14,380 nucleotides of DNA from Massilia sp. UBA2709 (GCA_002354135.1 DEKZ01000313.1:1-14380), one strand, 5' to 3'; counted from the first letter of the stretch, positions 1-8,381 are shown. Program-made: numbers and translations. The notes: generated by a model not told the origin, from the sequence alone.

Positions 1-94
1 CCGCCACCCCGGCGGCCCACAGCCCGGCCAACCAGCCCAGGCGGCGCAGCCACAGGGGCGCCGGCCGCTTCCCGAGGCGCAGGCGGGCGCGCAT
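1..94 (-). CDS. DUF2474 small membrane protein, 3' end cut by window edge
   Basis: The ATG (complement of 92-94) overlaps the cydB stop codon by one base (TGATG), so the gene is translationally coupled to cydB. The 31 visible codons read MRARLRLGKR, then PAPLWLRRLGWLAG and LWAAGVA: an arginine-rich, positively charged N-terminus followed by the start of a single hydrophobic helix containing Trp-Leu-Arg-Arg-Leu-Gly-Trp. This matches the DUF2474 family, proteins of about 40 residues that typically follow the cioAB-type bd oxidase genes. By position it may play the part that CydX plays in the E. coli bd oxidase, as a small subunit that stabilises the complex; that role is inference. The C-terminus lies outside the window, so length and the end of the membrane segment cannot be checked. 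Confidence 0.72.
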   Translation of the reverse strand, partial: MRARLRLGKRPAPLWLRRLGWLAGLWAAGVA

Positions 95-1101
95 CAGTGA
101 TACCCCGCGTCGGCCTTGACCTTGCCGCGAAACACCCAGTACGACCAGATCGTGTACATCAGGATGATCGGCAGGATGAACAGCGTGCCCACCAGCGCGA
201 AGCCCTGGCTGGCCGGCGGCGAGGCGGCTTCCCAGATCGTGATGTGGGGCGGGACGATGTGCGGCCAGATGCTGATCGCCATGCCCGTGTAGCCGAGGAA
301 GACCAGGGCCAGCGCCGCAACAAAAGGCCAGCGGTGCGGCTTGCCCTTGAGCGAGCCGAGCAGGAGCGCAATCGACAGCAGCACCAGCACCGGCACCGGC
401 GCCAGGAACAGGATGTTCGGGAAGGTGAACCAGCGGTCGGCCACCGCCGGGTCGCGCAGCGGGGTCCAGATGCTGACCACCACGATCGCGCCCAGCAGCA
501 TCAGCGCGAACGGGCGCGCCACCTGCACCATGCGCTCGTGCAGCTCGCCCTCGGTCTTCATGATCAGCCAGGTGCTGCCCAGCAGCGTGTAGGCGATGAT
601 CACGCCGAAACCGGCCAGGATCGGGAAAGGCGCGAACCAGTCGAGCACGCCGCCGGCATAGCTGCGGCCAGACACCGCGATCCCGTCCAGGAAGGCCCCG
701 AGCGAGACGCCCTGGAAGAAGGCCGCCGTCACCGAGCCGCCGATGAAGGCCTTGTCCCACCAGTGGCGCTCGTGTTCCTTGGCCTTGAAGCGGAATTCGA
801 AGGCGACGCCGCGGAACACCAGGCCCACCAGCATGAAGATCAGCGGCAGGTAGAGGCCGGAGAGGATGATGGAATACGCGACCGGGAAAGCCGCCAGCAG
901 GCCCTCCCCGCCCAGCACCAGCCAGGTCTCGTTGCCGTCCCAGACCGGGGCGACGGTATTCATCATGGTGTCGCGGTCGCGCTTCTGCTTCACGAAGGGG
1001 AAGAGGATGCCGATGCCGAGGTCGAAGCCGTCCAGCAGCACGTACATGAAGACGGCGAAGTAGATGATGACGGCCCAGATGACCGAGGTGTCGATGCCCA
1101 T
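94..1101 (-). CDS. cydB: Cytochrome bd-type quinol oxidase subunit II (CydB/CioB)
   Basis: This is the second core subunit of the bd quinol oxidase, an inner-membrane enzyme that oxidises quinol and reduces O2 to water without pumping protons. The start is the ATG at 1101 (MGIDTSVIW), preceded by an AGGAG ribosome binding site; an open frame extends further upstream but runs back into cydA and is not used. The product has 335 residues, normal for the family. Family hallmarks are the N-terminal stretch VLLDGFDLGIGIL (about residues 21-33) and NTVAPVWDGNETWLVLGG (about 48-65), followed by a series of hydrophobic helices. It lies 14 bp after cydA and is coupled to a DUF2474 gene. No cydDC exporter genes are adjacent, as is usual for CioAB-type loci. 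The identification is secure; only the cyd versus cio naming is a matter of subfamily. Confidence 0.95.
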   Translation of the reverse strand: MGIDTSVIWAVIIYFAVFMYVLLDGFDLGIGILFPFVKQKRDRDTMMNTVAPVWDGNETWLVLGGEGLLAAFPVAYSIILSGLYLPLIFMLVGLVFRGVAFEFRFKAKEHERHWWDKAFIGGSVTAAFFQGVSLGAFLDGIAVSGRSYAGGVLDWFAPFPILAGFGVIIAYTLLGSTWLIMKTEGELHERMVQVARPFALMLLGAIVVVSIWTPLRDPAVADRWFTFPNILFLAPVPVLVLLSIALLLGSLKGKPHRWPFVAALALVFLGYTGMAISIWPHIVPPHITIWEAASPPASQGFALVGTLFILPIILMYTIWSYWVFRGKVKADAGYH

Positions 1102-1115
1102 AGTCTGCTCCTCTC

Positions 1116-2567
1116 TCAGGTCCCCTTCCGATCGCCGCCGGCGCCTTCGGCCGTGCCTTCGTCGTCGTTGTCCACGTCCGCGGCCGAGAGCGGACGCATC
1201 GGTGTACGCTCCTCGCCCGGCCCGCCCTCGGGAGCCCGGTTCAGTTCGAAATGCTGCGGCCCCTTGCGCATCAGGCGCAGCACGTAGGCCGTGCCGGCGC
1301 CGAACACGAAGAAGTAGGCCACCACGAAGATCGCCAGCGTCAGCGCCACCGCCGGCGCAGCATGCGGCGAGACCGCATCGGCCGTGCGCAGCACGCCGTA
1401 CACCACCCAGGGCTGGCGCCCGACCTCGGTGGTGACCCAGCCGGCCAGGATCGCGACCAGCCCGGCCGGCCCCATCCACAAGGCCGCGCGCAGGAACAGC
1501 CGCTTGGTGAAGAGTTGCCCACCGCGCCGCAGCAGCAGGCTCCACAGGCCGAGTGCGATCATCAGGAGGCCCAGCCCGACCATCAGGCGGAAGCTCCAGA
1601 ACACGATCAGGGAGTTCGGGCGCTCATCCTTCGGAAAATCCTTCAGGCCGGGGAACTGGCCGTCCCAGCTATGGGTGAGGATGATGCTGCCCAGGCGCGG
1701 GATGCCGACCGCGTAGCGCGTCTGTTCGGCCTCCATGTCGGGAATGCCGAACAGCAGCAGCGGGATGGCCTCGCCCGGCTCGTTCTGCCAGTGCCCTTCC
1801 ATCGCGGCCAGCTTGGCCGGCTGGTGCTCGGCGGTGTTCAGGCCGTGGAAGTCGCCGATGACAGCCTGGATCGGGGCGACGATCAGGAGCATCCACATCG
1901 CCATCGATAGCATCTTGCGCACGGCCGGATTGTCGCGCCGGCGCAACAGCTGCCAGGCGCCGGTGGCCCCGACGATCAGGGCCGTGGTGAGATAGGCGGC
2001 CACCACCATGTGCATCAGCCGGAACGGGAAGGAGGGATTGAAGACGATCGCCAGCCAGTCAGCCGGCACCATGCGCCCGCCTTCGATGGCATAGCCCTGC
2101 GGCGTCTGCATCCAGCTGTTGGCGGCCAGGATCCAGGTGGCCGAGATCAGGGTGCCGATCGCCACCATGCAGGTGGCCACGAAATGCAGTTGCGGGCCGA
2201 CCCGGTTCCAGCCGAACAGCATCACGCCCAGGAAGCCGGCTTCGAGGAAGAAGGCGGTCAGCACCTCGTAGGACAGCACCGGTCCCATGATGCTGCCGGC
2301 GAACTCGGACATGTTGCTCCAGTTGGTGCCGATCTGGTAGGCCATCACGATGCCCGACACCACGCCCATGCCGAACATGACGGCGAAGATCTTCAGCCAG
2401 AAGTGGTAGAGGTCGACGTAGACCTGGCGCTTGGTGCGCAGCCAGGACATTTCGAGGACGGCCAGGTAGCTGGCCAGGCCGATGGTCACTGCGGGAAAGA
2501 GGATGTGGAACGACATCGTGAATGCGAACTGGATGCGGGCCAGATCCAACGCCGACAGGCCGAACAT
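1116..2567 (-). CDS. cydA: Cytochrome bd-type quinol oxidase subunit I, short Q-loop (CydA/CioA)
   Basis: This is the haem-carrying catalytic subunit of the bd oxidase (483 residues). The start is the ATG at 2567 (MFGLSALDLARIQFAF) with GAGGAG just upstream; a longer reading that begins at 2687 lacks family similarity in its extra 40 residues. Expected haem ligands are present: His21 in SFHILFPAVTIG (high-spin b595 site), His186 in RLMHMVV and Met329 in FWSFRLMVG (both b558). Quinol-site Lys252 and Glu257 sit in AKLAAMEGHW at the same numbers as in E. coli CydA. GRQPW lies at 383-387, about 54 residues earlier than in E. coli, so the Q-loop is short as in CioA cyanide-insensitive oxidases. 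The last 45 or so residues form a hydrophilic, acidic tail. It is the first gene of a cydA-cydB-DUF2474 operon and is divergent from the fnr-type gene. Confidence 0.95.
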   Translation of the reverse strand: MFGLSALDLARIQFAFTMSFHILFPAVTIGLASYLAVLEMSWLRTKRQVYVDLYHFWLKIFAVMFGMGVVSGIVMAYQIGTNWSNMSEFAGSIMGPVLSYEVLTAFFLEAGFLGVMLFGWNRVGPQLHFVATCMVAIGTLISATWILAANSWMQTPQGYAIEGGRMVPADWLAIVFNPSFPFRLMHMVVAAYLTTALIVGATGAWQLLRRRDNPAVRKMLSMAMWMLLIVAPIQAVIGDFHGLNTAEHQPAKLAAMEGHWQNEPGEAIPLLLFGIPDMEAEQTRYAVGIPRLGSIILTHSWDGQFPGLKDFPKDERPNSLIVFWSFRLMVGLGLLMIALGLWSLLLRRGGQLFTKRLFLRAALWMGPAGLVAILAGWVTTEVGRQPWVVYGVLRTADAVSPHAAPAVALTLAIFVVAYFFVFGAGTAYVLRLMRKGPQHFELNRAPEGGPGEERTPMRPLSAADVDNDDEGTAEGAGGDRKGT

Positions 2568-2596
2568 GAGCACTCCTCGTGATCTGCGGTGTCCAG

Positions 2597-2624
2597 AATC
2601 TAGCACGGTTGGACATGCGCACAA
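2597..2624 (-). promoter_or_regulatory. Candidate cydA promoter
   Basis: On the minus strand the hexamer TAGATT (complement of 2597-2602), preceded by TGC as in an extended -10, lies 16 bp downstream of TTGTGC (complement of 2619-2624). A start site near 2590 would give a leader of roughly 23 bases ending at the cydA ATG. The match to sigma-70 is only moderate, and no FNR box or other clear inverted repeat overlaps it. Confidence 0.35.
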
Positions 2625-2751
2625 TTGGCGACCTGGCCACGCCTTGACGCCCTGTACAGCTGCATCGCCTCGAGCTATTGCACGCACTCATCAGCCTTTT
2701 CCAGCCGGACAGCGACAGGTCTAAAGACTGGGGCGCGGTGGCGGACCGGAC

Positions 2752-2757
2752 TATAAT
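2752..2757 (+). promoter_or_regulatory. Candidate -10 element of the fnr-type gene
   Basis: A perfect TATAAT sits 31 bp before the ATG of the fnr-type gene in otherwise GC-rich DNA. The -35 region 17 bp upstream (TGGGGC) is poor, so the promoter may be weak or need an activator. The rest of the 221-bp cydA-fnr gap shows no perfect FNR palindrome; only isolated TTGAC half-sites occur, for example at 2765-2769. Confidence 0.45.
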
Positions 2758-2788
2758 TCCCGTATTGACCGCGACTGTTCGAAGACCG

Positions 2789-3556
2789 ATGACCCAAGCC
2801 CCCTCTTCCCCTGCCGCTTCTCCGATCAGCATCAAGGCCCTGAAGGCCAGTTGCAGCGCCTGCAGCATGCACCAGCTGTGCCTGCCGATGGGCCTGGAAA
2901 ACGCGGACATCGACCGCCTCGACAAGATCATCGGCCGCCGCCGGCGCCTGGAGCGCGACGAGCGCCTGTACGCCATGGGCGAGCCCTTCCGCAGCCTGTA
3001 CGCGGTGCGCTTCGGCCACTTCAAGACCTACCAGGTGAACGCGGCGGGCGAGCAGCAGATTACCGGCTTCCAGATGGCCGGCGAACTGCTGGGGATGGAT
3101 GCGATCAGCGGCGACCGCCACCATTGCGACGCGGTCGCGCTCGAGGACAGCGAGGTCTGCGAAATCCCCTTCTCGCGCCTGGAGGAACTGTTCGGCGAAG
3201 TGCCGGCCCTGCTGCGCCACTTCCACCGCATCATGAGCCAGGAGATCACGCGCGAACAGAACGTCATGCTCCTGCTGGGCAATATGCGCGCCGAGCAGCG
3301 CTTCGCAGTCTTCCTGGTGAACCTGTCGGCGCGTTATGCCGCGCGCGGCTATTCCTCGACCAGCTTCGCGCTGCGCATGTCGCGCGAGGACATCGGCAAT
3401 TACCTGGGCCTGACCATCGAAAGCGTCAGCCGCCTGCTGTCGCGCTTCAAGAAGCAGGGCTGGATCGCCGTCGACAAGCGCGAAGTCACCCTGCTCGAGC
3501 CGGCGCGCCTGCGTGCGATCGCGGCCGGCACCGAGCAGTGCAGCCCGATGGCGTGA
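2789..3556 (+). CDS. fnr: Fnr/Anr-type oxygen-sensing transcription factor (Crp-Fnr family)
   Basis: This is a cytoplasmic CRP/FNR-family regulator that senses O2 through a [4Fe-4S] cluster and switches low-oxygen genes. The chosen ATG (2789) gives 255 residues. An earlier in-frame ATG at 2678 would run through the TATAAT element and add 37 residues with no family character. Cys22, Cys25 and Cys31 (SCSACSMHQLCLP) and Cys124 (VCEIPF, matching E. coli Cys122) supply the full cluster ligand set. A cyclic-nucleotide-type beta-roll covers about 45-150, then a long dimerisation helix. The C-terminal helix-turn-helix MSREDIGNYLGLTIESVSRL has Glu211, Ser214 and Arg215, the E-x-x-S-R set that reads the TTGAT half-site. 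It lies between the bd and cbb3 loci and is the best candidate to bind the FNR box upstream of ccoN. Confidence 0.94.
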   Translation: MTQAPSSPAASPISIKALKASCSACSMHQLCLPMGLENADIDRLDKIIGRRRRLERDERLYAMGEPFRSLYAVRFGHFKTYQVNAAGEQQITGFQMAGELLGMDAISGDRHHCDAVALEDSEVCEIPFSRLEELFGEVPALLRHFHRIMSQEITREQNVMLLLGNMRAEQRFAVFLVNLSARYAARGYSSTSFALRMSREDIGNYLGLTIESVSRLLSRFKKQGWIAVDKREVTLLEPARLRAIAAGTEQCSPMA

Positions 3557-3569
3557 ATTCCCTGGACGC

Positions 3570-3998
3570 CTAGAACGTGACCTTGACCGACGGCGCGCTG
3601 CGCGTGGCCGGGCCGTGGAATACCGCTTCGATGTTGTTGCCGTCCGGGTCGATCACGAAGGCGCCGTAGTAACCCGGATGGTAGTTGCGCTCGCCGGGCG
3701 CGCCGTTGTCCTTGCCGCCCGATTTCAAAGCCGCCTCGTAAAAGGCGTCGACCATGGCGCGGTCCGCGGCCTGGAAGGCCAGGTGGTGGCGGCCGGTCAG
3801 CACGCCCTGCGCCGCCTCGCTGTCCGGCGTCGAGACGAAGAGCTCGTCGGCCCAGAAATACCCCTCGCCCTCGCCGCCCATCGGCACGCCCAGCACCGCG
3901 AAGACGGCCGAGTAGAACCGTTTGGATGCGGGCAGGTCGCGTACGACGAGCTGGATGTGGTCGATCAGGCGTCCGCGGTGCAATTCCTGGGTTTCCAT
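3570..3998 (-). CDS. VOC-family (glyoxalase/dioxygenase fold) protein
   Basis: A 142-residue soluble protein with one vicinal-oxygen-chelate domain pair. Visible family features are the opening LIDHIQLVVRDLPASKRFYS, the middle GRHHLAFQA and the closing GAFVIDPDGNNIEAVFHG. Candidate metal ligands are His14, His71 or His72 and Glu124, in the usual first-strand, third-strand and last-strand positions. Members of this subgroup are annotated as glyoxalase-like or bleomycin-resistance-like; the substrate cannot be read from sequence. The ATG at 3998 has an excellent AAGGAG site. It is convergent with the fnr-type gene (13-bp gap, no terminator hairpin seen) and separated from the next minus-strand gene by a 373-bp gap that carries a repeat pair, so it is probably a single-gene unit with no direct role in respiration. 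Confidence 0.85.
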   Translation of the reverse strand: METQELHRGRLIDHIQLVVRDLPASKRFYSAVFAVLGVPMGGEGEGYFWADELFVSTPDSEAAQGVLTGRHHLAFQAADRAMVDAFYEAALKSGGKDNGAPGERNYHPGYYGAFVIDPDGNNIEAVFHGPATRSAPSVKVTF

Positions 3999-4371
3999 GC
4001 TGCGCTCCTTATAGAGTGGTCGACGGGAACTTCAGAGTATGCCTCAGTTGGCGTGATCCGGGTGGTGCCTGTTGAGCAGCGATCGGCAAATGAAAGAGAC
4101 GGCGTCAACCGTAGGGTGGGCACCCCCGTGCCCACGCGGACATTTGCGTTGCGTTGCCGCGTTCAGTACTTGTGAATCTGGGTCAAGGAAGAGCGTCCCG
4201 GTGCATTCCCGGAACGCTTCCGCCTGTTCGCCGACACCGCCATTCGTAACTGGCGCAGTTGATTGATCAAGCGTTCGCGTGGGCAGTGGGGCTGGCTAAA
4301 TGCCAGCACCACAAAGTGTCCACCCTACGGTCCTGAACAAGTCCGCTGCGACGCGAACGCCCGATCGGCGA
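3999..4371. other. Intergenic region with repeat pair and possible coding remnant
   Basis: This 373-bp gap between the VOC and DUF885 genes holds no complete gene. Its main content is the hairpin-repeat pair described separately (4111-4330). Between the two arms, 4176-4262 on the plus strand reads without a start codon as 28 residues ending FPERFRLFADTAIRNWRS and a TGA. The composition looks protein-like and could be the tail of a decayed gene, but I do not recognise the family and the stretch is short enough to be chance. Nothing else stands out apart from the upstream region of the VOC gene (3999-4110). Confidence 0.4.
4111..4330. repeat. REPIN-like inverted pair of hairpin repeats, copy 1
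   Basis: The left arm (4111-4139) reads GTAGGGTGGGCAC, a short loop, then GTGCCCACGCGG, so it is itself a hairpin. The right arm (4276-4330) is the same element in reverse orientation (CGCGTGGGCA...CACCCTACGG), but its centre is expanded by a nested hairpin, GTGGGGCTGGC-TAAAT-GCCAGCACCAC. About 136 bp of unique DNA lies between the arms. The same outer ends recur at 6323-6454 and 11713-11899. Paired, inward-facing palindromes in gaps between genes fit REPINs, non-autonomous elements moved by RAYT transposases; no such transposase is in the window. Confidence 0.75.
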
Positions 4372-6213
4372 TTACGCCTTCGCCTTTTCCTTCGCAATCC
4401 ACTGGTCGACCAGTTGCCCCAGCACATCCAGCGGCACCGAACCGGCGCTCAGCACCATGTCGTGGAAGCCCGGCAGCGAGAACTTGTCGCCCAACTCCGC
4501 CTTGGCCTTCTCGCGCAGTTCGACGATGCGCAGCATGCCGATCATGTAGGCGGTGGCCTGGCCCGGCCAGGCGACGTAGCGGTCGACTTCCTCGACGTTG
4601 ATGCCGTAGTCGACCGCCTGCTGGCGCGTCCAACCCTTGGTATGCAGGCCGGTATCGACGACGAGGCGGCGGGCGCGGAACAGTTCGGAGCCCAGCGCGC
4701 CCAGCAGGCCCGGGACGTCGCCCTCGTACCATCCCTGCTCCACTGCCAGGCGCTCGGTGTACAGCGCCCAGCCTTCGCTGTGGGCGCTGCCGCCGCTGAA
4801 GATGCGCTGGCTGCGGAACTTCGGAATGCCGGCCAGCTCCTGCTGGATCGCCAGCTGGAAGTGGTGGCCCGGCACCGCCTCGTGGTAGGACAGGCTGCGC
4901 ATGCGGATCATGCTGAAGGTCGGGCCGCGCATTGGCACCCAGAACACGCCCGGCCGGCTGCCGTCCGGCGCCGGCAGGCTGTAGTGGGCGGCGGCCGAGG
5001 CTTCGGTCAGCGGCGGTTCGCGGCGCACTTCGACCGGTGCGCGCGGCTTCAGGTTGAACAGCGATTCGCTGCGGCGCTCGGCGTCCTTCACCATCTCGGC
5101 ATATTTCGCCAGGATGGCCGGACGCGGGTCGCCCTCGCCCTTTGGCTGGAAGGTGGCGTCGAGCGCCTTCATGCGCTCTTCGATGCTGCCCTCGTTGAAG
5201 CCGAGCGAGCGCAGGTGCTTGTCCATCTCGCCCTCGATGCGCGCCACTTCGCGCAGGCCGATGGCGTGGATCTGCTCGGCCGTCAGGTTGGTGCTGGTGT
5301 AGTTCGCCAGCGCGCGGTTGTAGGCGGCCAAGCCGTTCGGCAGGCGCGAGATGCCGGCCACGTCATTGGTCTTCGGATGCAGTTCGGCCATGAAGGCCTG
5401 CACGCGGCCGTAGGCCGGACGGATCTTGTCCTCGACGATGCGGGTCGCGCGCGCGATCGCCGCGGTGCGCGCTTCCGGCGCCAGGTCCTTCAAGCCTTCG
5501 GTGCGCTGCACCAGCGAGGTGACCAGCACGTTCTCGGCGGCGGAGGGCTTGAGGAAGGTGTCGACCTGGTACTGGGCGCGCTCGAGGATGAAGCGCGGCG
5601 GGATCATTTTCTTGGCCGTGGCCGCGCGGGCGCGCGCCAGGGCTTCGTCCATGCGCGTGCCGACCTGCTCCAGACGGGCCAGGTAGCTGTCGACGTCCGA
5701 GGCGCGGCGCATCGGGTGGGTCTGGGTCATGAAGTTGACCAGGCTGACCTGGGCGCCGCTGAACTGCTGGAACACGAAGCCGTGGTCCTCGAAAGGTTCG
5801 TTGGCCACCGTGTTGGCCAGCGACCAGCGCATTACCGCGGCCGAAATGCGCTGGGTCTCGTCCAGCGGGCCCGCCATCCACTTGTCCAGGCGCGCGATGC
5901 CCTCTTTCGCCTTGGCGATCATCTTCTTGCGCTGGGCCGGGGTCTGGGGCGTGAGCTGGCGGTCCAGGGCATCCTGTTCGGCGCCGCTGAAATACTGGGT
6001 GGCGGTCGCGAACTGCGGATTGCCGCGCACCCACTCCTGGGCGAACTGGTCCGCCCATTTGTCGAAGGCGGCGTTCGGTTTGACGGCTGCCGCCGATGCT
6101 GCCACGGCCGGGGCGGCGAGCGCGGCTTGCGGGAGGACGGCGCCGGCGATGGCGAGCGGAACGAACAGGGAGGCAATGGCGGTGCGCAGGATGCGCTGGG
6201 AGCGTGCGGGCAT
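4372..6213 (-). CDS. Exported DUF885-family zinc-peptidase-like protein
   Basis: A 613-residue protein of the DUF885 family, distantly related to gluzincin metallopeptidases and carboxypeptidases. The first 34 or so residues are a Sec signal peptide: basic start MPARSQR, hydrophobic core, and cleavage near ALA-AP; so it is periplasmic, or lipid-free and secreted. The catalytic core shows HEAVPGHH (444-451), the HExxxGHH zinc site of this family, and HSEGWALYTE (478-487), whose Glu480 is the likely third ligand. The length is typical. The ATG at 6213 has an AGAAGAG sequence in front. A perfect 15-bp palindrome lies 23 bp upstream. It stands alone between two repeat pairs, shares strand but no close spacing with ccoH, and has no evident link with oxidase assembly. 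The peptidase function is inferred from family motifs; the substrate is unknown. Confidence 0.88.
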   Translation of the reverse strand: MPARSQRILRTAIASLFVPLAIAGAVLPQAALAAPAVAASAAAVKPNAAFDKWADQFAQEWVRGNPQFATATQYFSGAEQDALDRQLTPQTPAQRKKMIAKAKEGIARLDKWMAGPLDETQRISAAVMRWSLANTVANEPFEDHGFVFQQFSGAQVSLVNFMTQTHPMRRASDVDSYLARLEQVGTRMDEALARARAATAKKMIPPRFILERAQYQVDTFLKPSAAENVLVTSLVQRTEGLKDLAPEARTAAIARATRIVEDKIRPAYGRVQAFMAELHPKTNDVAGISRLPNGLAAYNRALANYTSTNLTAEQIHAIGLREVARIEGEMDKHLRSLGFNEGSIEERMKALDATFQPKGEGDPRPAILAKYAEMVKDAERRSESLFNLKPRAPVEVRREPPLTEASAAAHYSLPAPDGSRPGVFWVPMRGPTFSMIRMRSLSYHEAVPGHHFQLAIQQELAGIPKFRSQRIFSGGSAHSEGWALYTERLAVEQGWYEGDVPGLLGALGSELFRARRLVVDTGLHTKGWTRQQAVDYGINVEEVDRYVAWPGQATAYMIGMLRIVELREKAKAELGDKFSLPGFHDMVLSAGSVPLDVLGQLVDQWIAKEKAKA

Positions 6214-6236
6214 GGGTGTCTCTTCTAGTTAGTCGT

Positions 6237-6251
6237 ACGGCAAATTGCCGT
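6237..6251. promoter_or_regulatory. Perfect palindrome upstream of the DUF885 gene
   Basis: ACGGCAA-A-TTGCCGT has two perfect 7-bp arms around one base. It lies 23 bp upstream of the DUF885 ATG, between the gene and a TTAGATT sequence (complement about 6258-6264) that could be its -10. The position suits an operator for a repressor or a short hairpin in the leader. No regulator can be named from the sequence. Confidence 0.4.
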
Positions 6252-6322
6252 GACGAAAATCTAACATGGAAGAGTTGGGGAAGGACAGTCTTTACAGCTG
6301 CGGTGCGGAGGGGTAGGTTTTC

Positions 6323-6454
6323 GTAGGGTGGGCACTCGTGCCCACGCGGAATGGTACCGTTGCCCATCGCACCGTTTATCGCAGGCCCGTGGCCGTCGTG
6401 CCGTCGCCTGTACGCAAACAATGAGACCGCGTGGGCACAAGTGCCCACCCTACG
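6323..6454. repeat. REPIN-like inverted pair of hairpin repeats, copy 2
   Basis: This is the most compact pair. The left arm (6323-6349) is GTAGGGTGGGCAC-T-CGTGCCCACGCGG and the right arm (6427-6454) is its near-exact reverse complement, CCGCGTGGGCAC-AA-GTGCCCACCCTACG. The 77 bp between them has no similarity by eye to the interiors of the other two pairs. It fills most of the gap between the ccoH stop (9 bp away) and the DUF885 leader. The right-arm hairpin could slow 3' decay of the cco transcript, but it lacks a T-run and is not a standard terminator. Confidence 0.75.
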
Positions 6455-6463
6455 ACTGCAACA

Positions 6464-6988
6464 TCACCGCCCCACCTCATCGGCCTCGATCCGCAATCCG
6501 GCATCCTTCCCCGGACTCCAGCTGCGTGCCAGGCGCCATTGCCTGCCCTCGCCTTCGACCACGACCTGCCAGTGCGTCATCTCCAGCGCCGGCACGCCAA
6601 GGCTGAAGTTGCCGTAATCGTCGGGCAGCGCTTCCAGCACCAGGTCCTTCTGCGGCTGGGTCGGATGGGCGAGCTGGATCCGGAAGGGTGCCAGCATCGG
6701 CCGCCCAAAGCTCAGCAGGCGTCCCGCCAGCGTGCCGGCCTGCGCATCCAGGCGGGCTTCGAGCACCAGCTTCAGGCTGGTGGCGACGCGGTCGCGGCGC
6801 AGGTCCTGGTTGATGGCCTTGCCCTGCTTGTAGTAGTCGTCGACCACCATCGCGTCGGGCTGGCGCAGCGCCAGCCCGACCGTGACGGCGGTGGCCAGCA
6901 TCACCGCGACGGGGCCCAGCATGATGAACCAGGGCCAGCGGTGGCGGTACCAGGGCGCGCCCGGCGCCAGGGATGAAGTGACTTGCAT
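6464..6988 (-). CDS. ccoH: FixH/CcoH-family cbb3 oxidase assembly protein
   Basis: A 174-residue membrane-anchored protein of the FixH family, needed for assembly or stability of the cbb3 oxidase and thought to act with the copper transporter CcoI. One transmembrane helix spans about residues 18-41 (WPWFIMLGPVAVMLATAVTV). It is followed by the family signature DDYYKQGKAINQDLRRD (50-66), and then a periplasmic beta-rich domain. The ATG at 6988 has AAGGAG and begins 10 bp after the ccoG stop, so it is the last gene of the ccoNOQPGH operon. An open frame extends 41 codons further upstream into ccoG but without family similarity. It ends 9 bp before the right arm of repeat copy 2. The family assignment is confident; the exact molecular role is less well established. 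Confidence 0.9.
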   Translation of the reverse strand: MQVTSSLAPGAPWYRHRWPWFIMLGPVAVMLATAVTVGLALRQPDAMVVDDYYKQGKAINQDLRRDRVATSLKLVLEARLDAQAGTLAGRLLSFGRPMLAPFRIQLAHPTQPQKDLVLEALPDDYGNFSLGVPALEMTHWQVVVEGEGRQWRLARSWSPGKDAGLRIEADEVGR

Positions 6989-6998
6989 AATGCTCTCC

Positions 6999-8377
<1,379 letters not shown>

Positions 8378-8381
<4 letters not shown>

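Noticed and set aside
97..1287. 396-codon plus-strand frame opposite cydB and the end of cydA
   Set aside because: Low-complexity Arg/His/Gln/Asp-rich translation and no ribosome site of note; explained by third-position GC of the real cyd genes. The same applies to the long plus-strand frames opposite ccoG (6882-8444) and ccoN (10104-11591).
2611..2626. TTGGACATGCGCACAA-like symmetry upstream of cydA as a regulator site
   Set aside because: Only the outer TTG/CAA bases are symmetric and the spacing is 16 rather than 14 bp, so it does not fit FNR and is not a real inverted repeat.
2568..2687. Longer cydA beginning at 2687
   Set aside because: The extra 40 residues are not family-like, and the ATG at 2567 has GAGGAG and begins exactly with the conserved CydA N-terminus.
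4072..4266. 64-codon plus-strand frame beginning in the VOC-DUF885 gap
   Set aside because: It runs straight through a repeat arm, has no ribosome binding site, and its translation is not protein-like.
4259..4270. TTGATTGATCAA as a second FNR box
   Set aside because: The half-sites are separated by two bases and not four, it lies inside the repeat pair, and it is not in front of any gene in a useful position.
4300..6228. 642-codon open frame on the plus strand opposite the DUF885 gene
   Set aside because: It is a mirror of a genuine high-GC gene: the translation is rich in Arg, His, Gln and Ala, has no domain, and the opposite strand carries a signal peptide and HExxxGHH motif.
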